Positions 52,756 through 62,681 of a DNA stretch of 64,000 nucleotides are shown here, one piece after another. Location: the NCBI RefSeq assembly GCF_029338315.1, contig NZ_CP119794.1, positions 2,356,001 through 2,420,000 on the forward strand. The letters are read 5' to 3'. Positions within the stretch are counted from its first letter, which is position 1. Each line of letters opens with the position of its first letter. A program made the translations under genes and the position numbers. The notes below the pieces were generated by a model, which worked only from the letters and a program-made list of their open reading frames with translations, was not told the origin of the DNA and searched no databases. Origin of the DNA: Haloarcula regularis (GTDB lineage: Archaea > Halobacteriota > Halobacteria > Halobacteriales > Haloarculaceae).

Positions 52756-55155
52756 ATGGACGTCGCGGACCTGCCGGGTGTGCCCGACTGGTTGCCCGAG
52801 CACCTTCGTGCGGACGGGATCGAGGAGCTGTACCCACCACAGGCCGAGGCCGTCGAGGCGGGTGTCACCGAGGGCGAGAACATCGTCGCCGCCATCCCGA
52901 CGGCCAGCGGGAAGACCCTGGTCGCCGAACTGGCGATGCTCTCGTCGGTCGCTCGCGGCGGGACGGCGCTGTACATCGTCCCGCTCCGGGCGCTGGCCAG
53001 CGAGAAGCAGGCCGAGTTCGAGCAGTTCGAGCAGTACGGGCTGGACGTGGGCGTCTCGACGGGCAACTACGAGTCCGACGGCGGGTGGCTGGGCGACAAG
53101 GACATCGTCGTCGCCACCAGCGAGAAGGTCGATTCCCTCGTGCGAAACGACGCGCCGTGGATCGAGGACCTCACCTGCGTCGTCAGCGACGAGGTCCACC
53201 TCGTCGACGACGGCAACCGCGGGCCGACGCTCGAGGTCACCCTCGCGAAACTCCGCCGGCTGAACCCCGACTTACAGACCGTGGCGCTGTCGGCGACCAT
53301 CGGCAACGCCGGCGAACTGGCCGAGTGGCTCGACGCCGAACTAGTCGACTCGGACTGGCGCCCCATCGACCTCCAGAAGGGTGTCCACTACGGGCAGGCG
53401 CTCCACCTGGAGGACGGCAGCCAGCGACGCCTCGCGGTGCAGAACAACGAGAAGCCCACCGCGGCTATCGTCCGCGACACGCTACAGGACGAGTACGACG
53501 AGGACGGCGATCTGGTCGAGGCCGGCGGGTCGACGCTCGTGTTCGTCAACTCCCGGCGCAACGCCGAGGCCGCCGCGGGCCGCCTCGGCAGTACGGTCAG
53601 CCCGCACCTCTCGGCCGAGGAGCAGGCGCAACTCGCCGAGGTGGCTGACGAGATCCGCGACGTGAGCGACACCGAGACCAGCGACGACCTCGCCGACGCA
53701 GTCGCGCAGGGCGCAGCCTTCCACCACGCAGGCCTCGCCCGCGGGCACCGCAAACTGGTCGAGAAGGCGTTCCGCGACCGCCTCGTGAAGGTGGTCTGTG
53801 CGACGCCGACGCTGGCCGCGGGCGTCAACACGCCCTCACGCCGCGTCGTCGTCCGTGACTGGCGGCGCTACGACGGCACCGCCGGCGGGATGCAACCGCT
53901 GTCGGTGCTCGAAGTCCACCAGATGATGGGCCGTGCCGGCCGACCGGGCCTGGACCCCTACGGCGAGGCCGTGCTCATCGCCAACAGCCACGACGAACTC
54001 GACGAGCTGTTCGAGCGTTACGTCTGGGCCGACCCCGAACCCGTCCGGTCGAAACTCGCCGCCGAACCCGCCCTGCGGACCCACATCCTCGCGACCGTCG
54101 CCTCCGGGTTCGCCCGCTCCCGCCAGGGCCTGCTTGAGTTCCTCGAGGAGACGCTCTACGCCAGCCAGACCGACGAGAGCGGCCGCCTCGAACGGGTGAC
54201 CGACGACGTGCTGACCTATCTCGAACGGAACGGATTCCTCGAAATCGAAGCCGACGAACTGGATGCGACGTCGCTTGGCCACACCGTCTCCTCGCTGTAC
54301 CTCGACCCGATGAGCGCCGCCGAGATCATCGACGGCCTGCGCGACTGGAAGCGATCGGCGGGGGCGACGAGCAGCGAGCCGGCGGACCCCGAGAGCGGGT
54401 TCACGACCGCCAGCGAACTCGCAGCGGAGCAGGCCGAGTCGGCGGACGCCGACCCCGGCGAGATATCGGCGCTCGGCCTCTACCATCTGGTCTCGCGTAC
54501 GCCGGACATGTACGAACTCTACCTCCGGTCGGGCGACCGCGAGGAGTACGAGATGGAGCTGTACGAGCGCGAGGACGAACTGCTGGGGCCGACGCCCTCG
54601 GAGTTCGAGGACGAGCGCTTCGAGGACTGGCTCGCGGCGCTGAAGACCGCTCGCCTGCTCGAGGACTGGGCGAGCGAGGTCGACGAGGAGACGATCACCG
54701 AGCGCTACGGGATCGGCCCGGGGGACATCCGCGGGAAAGTCGAGACCGCCCAGTGGCTCCTCGGGGCCGCCGAATCGCTCGCGAGCGAGGTCGACCTGGA
54801 CGCCGCCCGCGCCATCAGCGAGGCCCGCATCCGCGTCGAGCACGGCGTCCGCGAGGAACTGGTCGACCTGGCGGGCGTCCGCGGGGTCGGCCGAAAGCGC
54901 GCTCGCCGGCTCTTCGAGGCCGGCATCCACGACCGCGCGACGCTCCGCGACGCGGAGAAACCGGTCGTGCTGGCGGCGCTCCGTGGGCGGCGACAGACCG
55001 CCGAGAACGTCCTCGAGAACGCCGGCCACCGCGACCCGTCGATGGAGGACGTCGAACCCGACCCCGACGTGACCGTGGTCGACACCGGGCGGGCCGACGA
55101 CCCCGACGACGCCGACGAGACCGCCGAGGACCAGTCGAGCCTGGGTGATTTCTGA
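52756..55155 (+). CDS. hel308: ATP-dependent DNA helicase Hel308
   Basis: 799 aa from ATG 52756 ([17 protein letters not shown]). SF2 helicase motifs: Walker [19 protein letters not shown] box [11 protein letters not shown], motif [17 protein letters not shown] and motif [17 protein letters not shown] ratchet domain and a C-terminal helix-hairpin-helix ([21 protein letters not shown]) follow, with an acidic tail. Hel308 unwinds lagging strands at blocked forks. Its stop overlaps the cgi121 start, a pairing seen in other archaea. Confidence 0.95.
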   Translation: MDVADLPGVPDWLPEHLRADGIEELYPPQAEAVEAGVTEGENIVAAIPTASGKTLVAELAMLSSVARGGTALYIVPLRALASEKQAEFEQFEQYGLDVGVSTGNYESDGGWLGDKDIVVATSEKVDSLVRNDAPWIEDLTCVVSDEVHLVDDGNRGPTLEVTLAKLRRLNPDLQTVALSATIGNAGELAEWLDAELVDSDWRPIDLQKGVHYGQALHLEDGSQRRLAVQNNEKPTAAIVRDTLQDEYDEDGDLVEAGGSTLVFVNSRRNAEAAAGRLGSTVSPHLSAEEQAQLAEVADEIRDVSDTETSDDLADAVAQGAAFHHAGLARGHRKLVEKAFRDRLVKVVCATPTLAAGVNTPSRRVVVRDWRRYDGTAGGMQPLSVLEVHQMMGRAGRPGLDPYGEAVLIANSHDELDELFERYVWADPEPVRSKLAAEPALRTHILATVASGFARSRQGLLEFLEETLYASQTDESGRLERVTDDVLTYLERNGFLEIEADELDATSLGHTVSSLYLDPMSAAEIIDGLRDWKRSAGATSSEPADPESGFTTASELAAEQAESADADPGEISALGLYHLVSRTPDMYELYLRSGDREEYEMELYEREDELLGPTPSEFEDERFEDWLAALKTARLLEDWASEVDEETITERYGIGPGDIRGKVETAQWLLGAAESLASEVDLDAARAISEARIRVEHGVREELVDLAGVRGVGRKRARRLFEAGIHDRATLRDAEKPVVLAALRGRRQTAENVLENAGHRDPSMEDVEPDPDVTVVDTGRADDPDDADETAEDQSSLGDF

Positions 55156-55652
55156 TGGAGGTGGTCGAGGGCGTCGGCGAGATCGACGACGTGGGCGAGT
55201 TCGTCGCTGCGCTGACCGACGTCGGCGACCGCCACGACGTGACGGTGCAGGCGTTCGACGCCCGTTACGTAGTCGACCGGGCCCACCTCGACCGGGCGGT
55301 CGAGCTCGCCGAGCGTGCCCGCGAGCGCGACGATACCATCGCCGACGACTTCGGCGTGGAGATCCTGCTCTATGCGGCGGGTCGCCGGCAGATCGACCGC
55401 GCGCTCCGGATGGGCGTCAGCGAAGGCAGGTGCCCGGTGGTGGCGGTCGTGGTGGGCGACGACGCGACCGACGAGACGGCCGCTGCGTCCGCCCTCCGCG
55501 CCATGCTCTCCCCGGCCGAGACGCTCGGCGACTACGATGAGACGCTCGTTCGCGACTTTTTCGACGTGACCGACACCGAACTCGCAGCGACCGAGGGGAC
55601 GCTGGCCGACGCCGTCCGCGAGCGGGTGGCGATGCTGCCCGTCGAGAAATAG
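55155..55652 (+). CDS. cgi121: KEOPS complex subunit Cgi121
   Basis: 165 aa. The Cgi121/TPRKB fold shows in VTVQAFDARYVVDRAHLDRAV, FGVEILLYAAGRRQIDRALR (family signature) and the acidic middle VVGDDATDETAAASAL. KEOPS makes the t6A modification of tRNA; Cgi121 binds the tRNA 3' end and the Bud32 kinase. It is coupled to hel308 by a one-base overlap and converges with the 55653 gene. Confidence 0.9.
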   Translation: MEVVEGVGEIDDVGEFVAALTDVGDRHDVTVQAFDARYVVDRAHLDRAVELAERARERDDTIADDFGVEILLYAAGRRQIDRALRMGVSEGRCPVVAVVVGDDATDETAAASALRAMLSPAETLGDYDETLVRDFFDVTDTELAATEGTLADAVRERVAMLPVEK

Positions 55653-56561
55653 CTACTCCTCGCGGTCCAGCGCCACCAGCACGCCCCGGACGTTCATCGC
55701 CGTCTCGGCCTTCGCCTTCCGTTCGCCCCAGACCGCCGGCGTCTCGACCGGGTCGACGAAATGGTCGATGACGGCGTCGTCGTCGCCCAGTTTCGCGCGT
55801 TTCTCCTCGATAGCCGCGACCCACTCGGTCAGGACGTCCGCGTACGTCTCGAGCCGGTCGGCGGTCGGTGCCGGCCCGAAGTGGGCGTACAGCAGCGTCT
55901 CGGGGTCGAGGTCCCGGATCAGCTCGATATCCGCGAGCGCCTGGTCCAGGTCGAAGTTGACTGGGGGGCTCGTGACGTGGAGCTCGTCGGACGAGGGCGT
56001 GTAGATGCCGGCGGCGTCGCCGGTGAACACGGCGTCGATAGCCGCGTCGTGGAAGACGACCTGGTGCGGGGCGTGCCCCGGCGCGTGGCGCGCCTCGAGG
56101 TCCCGGTCGCCGAGGGAGACGGTGTCGCCGTCGGTGAGCTCGACGATGCGGTCCTCGGGCACCGGCTCTGGCTCGGTGTAGAACTCGAACTGGTCGCCGA
56201 CCGCCCCCTTTGTTCCCTCCCAGAGCAGGCTCGGGTCGACGAGGTGGCGCGCGCCGATCTCGTGGACGTACACCGTCGCGTTCGGGCACGCCTCGGCGAG
56301 GAAGCCCGCACCGCCCGCGTGGTCCAGGTGGACGTGCGTGACGGCGATGACTTCCAGTTCTTCGGGCGCGATACCCACTTCGGCCATCGTCTCGAGGACG
56401 CGCTCGTAGTTCGTCCCGATGCCGGTGTCGACAAGCGCGGGCCGCTCGGTGTCAAGCACGTACACCGACCCGTACTCGGGGACGTCGTACATCCCCGTAT
56501 CCACGTAGTAGATGTCGGTACAGTCGCCGACCGTCGCCTCGTAGACGTCGCCGATTGCCAT
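55653..56561 (-). CDS. MBL-fold metallo-hydrolase (glyoxalase II-like)
   Basis: 302 aa from ATG 56561 ([20 protein letters not shown]). Metal site [10 protein letters not shown], further His in [10 protein letters not shown] and [14 protein letters not shown], Asp in FTGDAAGIY and a final His in YAHFGPAP. Related enzymes hydrolyse thioesters or other small esters; no rhodanese or other domain gives a clue. Substrate unknown. Confidence 0.8.
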   Translation of the reverse strand: MAIGDVYEATVGDCTDIYYVDTGMYDVPEYGSVYVLDTERPALVDTGIGTNYERVLETMAEVGIAPEELEVIAVTHVHLDHAGGAGFLAEACPNATVYVHEIGARHLVDPSLLWEGTKGAVGDQFEFYTEPEPVPEDRIVELTDGDTVSLGDRDLEARHAPGHAPHQVVFHDAAIDAVFTGDAAGIYTPSSDELHVTSPPVNFDLDQALADIELIRDLDPETLLYAHFGPAPTADRLETYADVLTEWVAAIEEKRAKLGDDDAVIDHFVDPVETPAVWGERKAKAETAMNVRGVLVALDREE

Positions 56562-56729
56562 ACTACGGGTCGGGTCCGGTGGGCGCAAAACCGTTGTGCT
56601 ACCCGCTCGGCTCGACACTTCTGTGTCTCTGGCCGTTCGCCGCGACGCCCTCGACGCTGGACGACACCGCGCTCTACCACGCACACCAGGACCGACACGC
56701 CTAATTTCCGCCATCGAGAACCGACGCCC

Positions 56730-58112
56730 ATGTTATCGAGACAGTTCGTCCGGGAGCACCCCGAGACGGTCCGGGACGCCATCGAGCGCAAGGGCGTGAC
56801 CGGCGTCGACCTCGACGAGATTCTGGCGGTCGACGAGGAGTGGCGCGAGCTGAAGACCAGAGGCGACGGGTTGCGCCAGGAGCGCAACGAGGTCTCCAAG
56901 AAGATCGGCCAGCTCAAACAGGCGGGCGACGAGGCGGCCGCCCAGGAGGCCATCGAGCGCTCCCAGGAGCTCAAGGCCGACCTCCAGGACCTCGAGGACC
57001 GGGCCGACAAACTGGAGGCCGAGCTGGAGCAGGCCTTACTGGAGCTCCCGAACATCCCACACGAGTCGGTCCCCACCGGCGAGGACGAGAGCGACAACGT
57101 CGAACGCTACCGCGAGGGCTTCGAGGACCTGCGCGAGTTGCCCGACGAGGTGATTCCCCACTACGATCTCGGCGAGGACCTGGACATCCTGGACTTCGAG
57201 CGCGGCGCGAAGGTCACTGGTGGCGGCTACCAGTTCGTCAAGGGCGAGGGCGCGCTGCTGGAACACGCGCTCGTCCAGTTCATGCTCGACGTCCACCGCG
57301 AGCAGGGCTACACCGACGTCCTGCCGCCGATCCCCGTCAACTCCGCGTCGATGGAGGGGACCGGCCAACTCCCCAAGTTCGACGAGGACGCCTACCGCGT
57401 TGGCGCCCGCCAGGACGACGACTACGACGACGACGACCTGTGGCTGTTGCCGACCGCGGAGGTGCCGGTCACCAACATGTACCGCGACGAGATCATGCTG
57501 GACGACGACCTGCCGATCAAACACCAGGCGTTCTCGCCGAACTTCCGGCGCGAGGCTGGTGAACACGGCACCGAGACGCGGGGCTACGTCCGCGTCCACC
57601 AGTTCCACAAGGTCGAACTCGTCAACTTCGTGCGCCCCGAGGACAGTTACGACCGCCTCGAGGCGCTGCTTGCGGAGGCCGCCGCGGTGCTCGACCGCCT
57701 GGAGCTGCCCTACCGCGTGCTGGACATGTGCACCGGCGACATGGGCTTCACCCAGGCCAAGAAGTACGACATCGAGGTGTGGGCACCTGGCGACGACATG
57801 GCCGAGGGCCCGGAGCGGGGCGGCCGCTGGCTTGAGGTCTCGTCGGTCTCGAACTTCGAGGACTTCCAGGCCCGGCGGGCCGGCCTGCGCTACCGGCCCG
57901 AGCGCCACGAGTCCGCGAAATACCTCCACACGCTCAACGGCTCCGGGCTGGCGGTCCCGCGGGTGCTCGTGGCGATTCTGGAGTACTACCAGAACGAGGA
58001 CGGCACCGTCACCGTCCCCGAGGCGCTCCGGCCGTACATGAACGGGCAGGAGCGTATCGAGGGCCAGGAACCGGTCGGCGAGAGCGCCGTCGGCGCGGGC
58101 GAGAAGGAGTAG
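56730..58112 (+). CDS. serS: Seryl-tRNA synthetase
   Basis: 460 aa from ATG 56730 ([20 protein letters not shown]). A coiled-coil tRNA-binding arm lies at about residues 30-110 ([20 protein letters not shown]). Class II motifs: motif 2 [19 protein letters not shown] and motif 3 [19 protein letters not shown], with the serine site [14 protein letters not shown]. This is the common bacterial/eukaryal type of SerRS rather than the methanogen type. Frame intact. The in-frame upstream extension of the open frame is non-coding. Confidence 0.95.
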   Translation: MLSRQFVREHPETVRDAIERKGVTGVDLDEILAVDEEWRELKTRGDGLRQERNEVSKKIGQLKQAGDEAAAQEAIERSQELKADLQDLEDRADKLEAELEQALLELPNIPHESVPTGEDESDNVERYREGFEDLRELPDEVIPHYDLGEDLDILDFERGAKVTGGGYQFVKGEGALLEHALVQFMLDVHREQGYTDVLPPIPVNSASMEGTGQLPKFDEDAYRVGARQDDDYDDDDLWLLPTAEVPVTNMYRDEIMLDDDLPIKHQAFSPNFRREAGEHGTETRGYVRVHQFHKVELVNFVRPEDSYDRLEALLAEAAAVLDRLELPYRVLDMCTGDMGFTQAKKYDIEVWAPGDDMAEGPERGGRWLEVSSVSNFEDFQARRAGLRYRPERHESAKYLHTLNGSGLAVPRVLVAILEYYQNEDGTVTVPEALRPYMNGQERIEGQEPVGESAVGAGEKE

Positions 58113-58114
58113 CC

Positions 58115-58593
58115 TCAGTCGTCCGCGACGGCCCGGTGGGCCGGGAGGTCGGCGACCCGCCGACAGATGTGTTTGACCTGGGGGAGCGTCGTGGCCGGCA
58201 GCGTCCCCGGCCCGAACCACCCGACGTCGTCGATACCCTCACCTCGGGCGGGCGTCGGGTCCGACAGCAGCGCGCAGTCGAAGACGGTGTACAGCGACAC
58301 CGTCGACGCCAGGCTCTCGTGGACGTAACAGAACTGGGCGCGCGGGGTCCCGACGTGGGCCCGGCAGTGTAACTCCTCGCGGAGTTCCCGGACCAGTCCG
58401 TCCTCGGGGCCTCGTGGGAGTGGACGCCGCCGCCGGGGAGCGTCCAGAACGGCTGGCCGTCCGCGTGGCGTTCCCGGACCAGCAGGACTTTGGCCGCGGA
58501 CGTCACCAGCGCCTTCGCGCCGGTCCGGTACCGGTACTGTCCGGACTCGCGCGCTGTCTCGCCGTCTCGGAGGGTGGTCGACGGGTTCGTCAT
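58115..58593 (-). CDS. Nudix hydrolase (frameshift near 58408)
   Basis: About 159 aa after correction, start ATG 58593 (MTNPSTTLRDGETARESGQY), preceded by a TATA-like ATTTATT at about 28 bases. One extra C in the run near 58408 gives a full Nudix box, GGVHSHEAPEDG then LVRELREELHC (G-x5-E-x7-REUxEE). The raw frame breaks inside the box, which is strong evidence for an indel. Nudix enzymes cleave nucleoside diphosphates linked to other groups; the last Gly of the box is replaced by His. Confidence 0.8.
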
Positions 58594-58775
58594 GCACTCC
58601 AACGAGGCCCCCGTCCCGAATAAATAGATGCCGCCTAAATCGGTAGTGTCGGCCTTCGGTGCGGCGTCGAAACCGCCACCTCGGGCACCGGTGCCCGCTC
58701 GGCGTGGCATCGTACCCTCGAGTCTCTCGCGGGGGTATATTACTCTTCGGCAGACGGTGCCTACCGCGCTGGTCG

Positions 58776-59111
58776 TCACGCGGTGTAGGTCTCGATGCGG
58801 GCGATGCGGTCGCCGTCGAACGCGAAGACGTCGACGAAGCACACGAGTGTCTCGCCGTCGGCACCGACGAGCCGGCCCCGGACCACGACGTCGGTCCCGT
58901 CCTCGGCCGGGACGTAGACGCCGTCGAGCGGGTGGGTCGTGTCGGTCTGTGGGCGCTCGTCGCGCATGAACCGGACGAACCGGTCCCGGCTCTCGATGGT
59001 CCGATCGGGGCGGTCGTGGACGAACTCGGGAGTCAGCAGGTCCGCGAGCGCCCCGTAGTCGTCGGCGTCTATCGCCCGGTAGTACGCCCGGGCGCGGTCG
59101 ACCGGCGTCAT
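58776..59111 (-). CDS. SnoaL/NTF2-like protein
   Basis: 111 aa from ATG 59111 (MTPVDRARAYYRAIDADDYG). Cone-shaped NTF2 fold signature: ALADLLTPEFVHDRPDRTIE, then DGVYVPAEDGTDVVVRGRLV and a C-terminal DRIARIETYTA. These proteins include small isomerases, dehydratases and adaptor domains; a specific activity cannot be assigned. Confidence 0.75.
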   Translation of the reverse strand: MTPVDRARAYYRAIDADDYGALADLLTPEFVHDRPDRTIESRDRFVRFMRDERPQTDTTHPLDGVYVPAEDGTDVVVRGRLVGADGETLVCFVDVFAFDGDRIARIETYTA

Positions 59112-59124
59112 CGCGGCCTCCGAG

Positions 59125-60326
59125 TCACGGATCGCCCCGCTCGGTGTCGGGCCGGTCCCGCGACCGGTCGTCGTTCGCGTCGCCGTCCTCGGTCGGTTCG
59201 CTGGCTTCCACTTCCGCGTGTATCGCCGCCAGTTCCTCGTCGTCGATGGTGTCGGCGTCCGTCTGGGCGCCCGCCCGCCGCTCGGCCCCCTCGTCGTTCG
59301 CCTCGTCGGCTGCGCCGCTGTCCGTCTCGCCGCGTTCGTCCGCGGACGCCGTCGCCCCATCGACCTCGGCGTCGATGTCGACGTTCAGGGTCGCCGGCGC
59401 GCCGTCCTCGGCGTCCGGGAGCACGTCTTCCGTCGACCCCGCTTTGGGTCCGTGCCGTCCGGCGGCCACTGGTCGGGGTCCGGGGGATCGTGGTAGTCGC
59501 GGGCCGACTCGAGGCGGCGTTCCGCGTCCTCGCGGAGCGTCCGCCCGGCCATGCCGTTGCCACTGGAGTACTGGTTTGCCGCCTGCGCGAGCCAGTCAGC
59601 GGCCTGGTACAGCGCGTCTGACTTGGTCCTGACGCCGTCGTAGAGGGTCCCGAGGTCCGGGTCGTCGACGAACCGGGCCGCCGTATCGAAGTGGTCCTCG
59701 GCGGCCGCGAACTCGTCGCGGGCCTGCTGGAAGTCGCCCTGGGCGAGCAGCCACTCGGACTCGTTGAACGACCCCATCGCGGCGGTGAACGCGCGCCGCC
59801 CCTCGGTGTAGTGGGCGTGGCCGACCCGGTAGCGGGCGAAGGCGACGTCGTCGCCGCCCGTCTCGCCGATGGCGTCTTTCACGCCCGCGAGGTCCGGGCG
59901 GCGACTCGGATCGCTCGTCGACCACGTGTACGCGACGACCCCGTCGTGGTCGACGACGACGACGGCACGCTCGAGGAGATGTTGCCCCAGGTCGTCGACG
60001 ACGTCGAGGCCGTACTGGCGGGCCACCTCCCGGTCGGTGTCGGCGAGCAACGGCATCGTCAGGTCGTAGGCGTCGGCGAAGGCCCGGTGGCTGTAGACCG
60101 AGTCGGGGCTGATGCCCAGGACGGTGACGTCCTTCTGTACGGTGAACAGGTCAAGCTCCTCGAGGCCGCTGGACTGGTCGTCACAGGCCGGGTTGAAGAC
60201 GCCGGGGATGAACGCCAGGACCACCACGTCCTCGCCGAGGTACTCCTCGAGTGCCACCTGGCTGAACGACCCGTCTACCAGCGCTGGCAGTTCGAACCGC
60301 GGCGCCCTGGCCCCCTCTTCGAGCAC
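59125..60326 (-). CDS. Peroxiredoxin/redoxin-like protein with long acidic C-terminal extension (frameshift near 59446)
   Basis: About 400 aa after correction, GTG start at 60326. Residues 1-150 are an AhpC/redoxin fold: [20 protein letters not shown] and [20 protein letters not shown] with the single visible Cys after FNPA, where peroxiredoxins have their peroxidatic Cys. Then comes a ~150-residue helical, tetratricopeptide-like region ([20 protein letters not shown]). An acidic tail follows the frameshift (one C missing before [20 protein letters not shown]), ending [10 protein letters not shown]. The Cys environment and extension are unusual, so peroxidase activity is unproven. Confidence 0.7.
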
Positions 60327-60421
60327 ACCGGACTGTTGCCGGCGTGGTACTTAAGCGTGGGTGTCAGGTCCCCCCGCTGGACCGTGCCGAGGCGCTTTTG
60401 CCCGCCGGTGTGCTAGCCCGG

Positions 60422-60940
60422 GTGTGGAGCTTTCACGTCCGCTACGAGGGCGACGACGACCCGAAGAAGTGCAGCGCCCGAAAACTGGCCCGGTTCGATC
60501 TGGCACAGTTGCACCGCGCGACGCGGTCGACGCCCCCGGGTGTCGTCCTCAATCCCTTCGCGGACCGGGCGCTGTCGCCGGCCGACCGCGCCGACCCCGG
60601 CGACGGCGCTCGACACGACCGACTGGTCGCGCTGGACTGCTCCTGGGAGACCGCCGAGCGCGAGGCCTTCGACCTCCAGGGGGTCCACCGCTCGCTGCCC
60701 TTCCTGGTCGCGGCCAACCCGGTCAACTACGGGACGCCCTTCCAGCTGAACACCGTCGAGGCCTTCGCCGGCGCGCTCTGTATCCTCGGGGAACGCGGGC
60801 AGGCCGAGGACATCCTCTCGAAGTTCTCCTGGGGCCACACTTTCCTCGAGCTGAACGAGGAACCGCTGCGGCGCTACGCGGACTGTGCGGACTCGACGGC
60901 CGTCGTCGCGGTCCAGGACGACTACCTCGCGGAGGAGTGA
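60422..60940 (+). CDS. tsr3: rRNA aminocarboxypropyltransferase Tsr3 (DUF367)
   Basis: About 172 aa from GTG 60422 ([20 protein letters not shown]). DUF367 features: [26 protein letters not shown] and [19 protein letters not shown], then [20 protein letters not shown] and [11 protein letters not shown]. Tsr3 adds the 3-amino-3-carboxypropyl group of SAM to a hypermodified nucleotide of small-subunit rRNA. Its stop abuts the convergent zinc-ribbon gene. Confidence 0.9.
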   Translation: MWSFHVRYEGDDDPKKCSARKLARFDLAQLHRATRSTPPGVVLNPFADRALSPADRADPGDGARHDRLVALDCSWETAEREAFDLQGVHRSLPFLVAANPVNYGTPFQLNTVEAFAGALCILGERGQAEDILSKFSWGHTFLELNEEPLRRYADCADSTAVVAVQDDYLAEE

Positions 60941-61051
60941 TCAGCGCATCGGGATTTTCTCGTTGAGCGGCGCGTCACAGTTCGGACAGGCCTCCCGGGC
61001 GTACGCCTCGAAGGCGTCTTCGATGAACTCGCCGCAGTTCTGACACCGCAT
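60941..61051 (-). CDS. Zinc-ribbon microprotein
   Basis: 36 aa: MRCQNCGEFIEDAFEAYARE then ACPNCDAPLNEKIPMR, two CxxC pairs 18 residues apart forming a zinc ribbon. The stop lies directly against the tsr3 stop. Tiny zinc-ribbon proteins of this size are widespread in haloarchaea; function unknown. Support comes from the motif and the tight context. Confidence 0.6.
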   Translation of the reverse strand: MRCQNCGEFIEDAFEAYAREACPNCDAPLNEKIPMR

Positions 61052-61093
61052 GGTGTTTGTTACCACTCGCGAGTTCTTGTAGATGTGCCTTCA

Positions 61094-62164
61094 CTACTCA
61101 GGGCCACCGAAGCCGACGCCGATGCCCCGCGGGTCGGCCGGTGGGGCGAGCGGACTCCCCGGCAGGTCCGGCGCGGGGTCCGGATCGTTGTAGCCCCCGG
61201 GCGCGACGTCGTTTGGCGAGTCTGGATAGCACAGCGACGCCAGCGCCTGGATGTGGTCGCGGCCCACGTCGAGCTCGAACTGGCCGCCGCCGTAGAGGTC
61301 GATCCCCTCGCGCTCACAGTAGGCGATGGTCTCTAACACCGACTCGACGGTCCCACAGCGCGAGGGCTTCATGTTCAGCCACTCGGGTTCGAACGGCAGG
61401 TCCTCGATGCTCTCGACGCCCGTTATCGGGACGTCCCACGTCACCCGGTCCTCGTGGCCCTCGAAGATGGGGCGGATGTCCGCCGTCAGGTTCGGGTCCT
61501 CGACGAGCGCCGACGGGAAGCCGTCGACGACCCGCCGGTAGAACACCGGGTCCGGGTCGCTGGCCACCCGCTCGTCCTCGTAGAGCCCCTTCATGTCGAC
61601 GACGCGGACGTCGTACTCGGCCAGTTCCGCGATGAGGATGTCGTCCCAGTCGGGCGTCGGGTCGAGCTTGAACGCCACGTCCGCGTGGATGGACTGCAGC
61701 GTCGCGAGGCGGTCGGCGGACGGCGGGTCGTCGCTCTCGGGGTCCGAGAGGCGCGTGGAGGCGACGAAGGTCACGGGGTCGTAGGTCCGGCCCAGCGCCG
61801 CCCCCAGGGAGGTGTCAGCCTGCTGCAGCGCCAGATCCAGGGCCGCGCTCTCGAAGCCCCACCGCCGGTAGTGGCGAAAGCGGTCCTCTTCGGGCGGGTC
61901 GGGCCACAGGGCTACCTCGTCGAGGTGGTCGGAGAACGACGCGACGGTGTACTCGCCGGCCAGGTCGATGTCGTCGGCGTGCCCCGCCAGCGCGAAGTGG
62001 GCCTCGTTCGTGTAGGTGACGTCCTCACCACGGCCCGTCTCGCCCGCACCCGAGAGGGAGATGGTGGTCGAGGCCCGGTCGAAGCCACTGGAGGTCGCCC
62101 GCTCCTGGACGTCGACGCGACAGGCCTCGACGGTCAGGGGCAGGTCGGCCACACGGTCGTACAT
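61094..62164 (-). CDS. Enolase-superfamily protein
   Basis: 356 aa from ATG 62164 (MYDRVADLPLTVEACRVDVQ). A late barrel strand reads LNMKPSRCGTVESVLETIAY, close to the N-x-K-P/x-R-x-G-G pattern of the mandelate racemase/muconate lactonising group. VAFKLDPTPDWDDILIAEL could hold the K-x-K-type base and the Asp metal ligand. FELDVGRDHIQALASL follows. The usual catalytic set is not fully clear, so activity is uncertain. Haloarchaea carry a conserved protein of this kind without known function. Confidence 0.65.
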   Translation of the reverse strand: MYDRVADLPLTVEACRVDVQERATSSGFDRASTTISLSGAGETGRGEDVTYTNEAHFALAGHADDIDLAGEYTVASFSDHLDEVALWPDPPEEDRFRHYRRWGFESAALDLALQQADTSLGAALGRTYDPVTFVASTRLSDPESDDPPSADRLATLQSIHADVAFKLDPTPDWDDILIAELAEYDVRVVDMKGLYEDERVASDPDPVFYRRVVDGFPSALVEDPNLTADIRPIFEGHEDRVTWDVPITGVESIEDLPFEPEWLNMKPSRCGTVESVLETIAYCEREGIDLYGGGQFELDVGRDHIQALASLCYPDSPNDVAPGGYNDPDPAPDLPGSPLAPPADPRGIGVGFGGPE

Positions 62165-62245
62165 GTCTCCCCCGAGAACTCGCACCCTGAAAACACCGCG
62201 GGTGCGGCGAGTCGTACGTGGTTACGCGAATATGACTGTGAATAG

Positions 62246-62393
62246 CCAGAAAGCCCCGGCCGGCTGACCACCCGGCCACGGGCGGGACTGAAAGGGGCCG
62301 CCCGCTCCGGGAAGACGGGCGACGTAAGGACCGCAGGCCTGCGGCCGAGGACCGCAGCGAGCCCCTCGACCGGAGCGGGCGGGGGCTTTCTGG
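62246..62393. repeat. Nested palindromic element, short form (148 bp)
   Basis: A 12-bp perfect terminal inverted repeat, CCAGAAAGCCCC/GGGGCTTTCTGG (62246-62257, 62382-62393), encloses one copy of GGGACTGAAAGGGG (62284-62297) and CGACGTAAGGACCGC, all shared with the element at 43065-43326. It lies upstream of rpl40e. The remaining bases of the 316-bp spacer hold the rpl40e promoter (CTTAAAC about 30 bases before its ATG). Confidence 0.7.
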
Positions 62394-62480
62394 TTGTCAA
62401 CCCCACAATCTCGTAACGAAACAGGACCTTTGGCGAGCGGAAACTCAAAACTTAAACGCACGCACGGGCAACCCGCAGGC

Positions 62481-62630
62481 ATGGCTAGTTTCGAGGCTGC
62501 GTCAGACCGACTCCTGAACAAACAGATCTGCATGCGCTGTAACGCCCGCAACCCCCAGCGCGCCGAGCAGTGCCGCAAGTGCGGCTACGGCAAGCTCCGC
62601 CCGAAGGCCAAGGAAGTTCGCAACGCGTAA
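62481..62630 (+). CDS. rpl40e: 50S ribosomal protein L40e
   Basis: 49 aa: [20 protein letters not shown] followed by [20 protein letters not shown] and a basic end. The C-x2-C-x10-C-x2-C zinc finger and strongly basic composition are exactly those of archaeal L40e. Start ATG 62481. Confidence 0.95.
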   Translation: MASFEAASDRLLNKQICMRCNARNPQRAEQCRKCGYGKLRPKAKEVRNA

Positions 62631-62681
62631 CCGCGCCGTTCGGGTTCTGCCGTCTCGCCGACCGACCAGCGGCGGCGCCGG

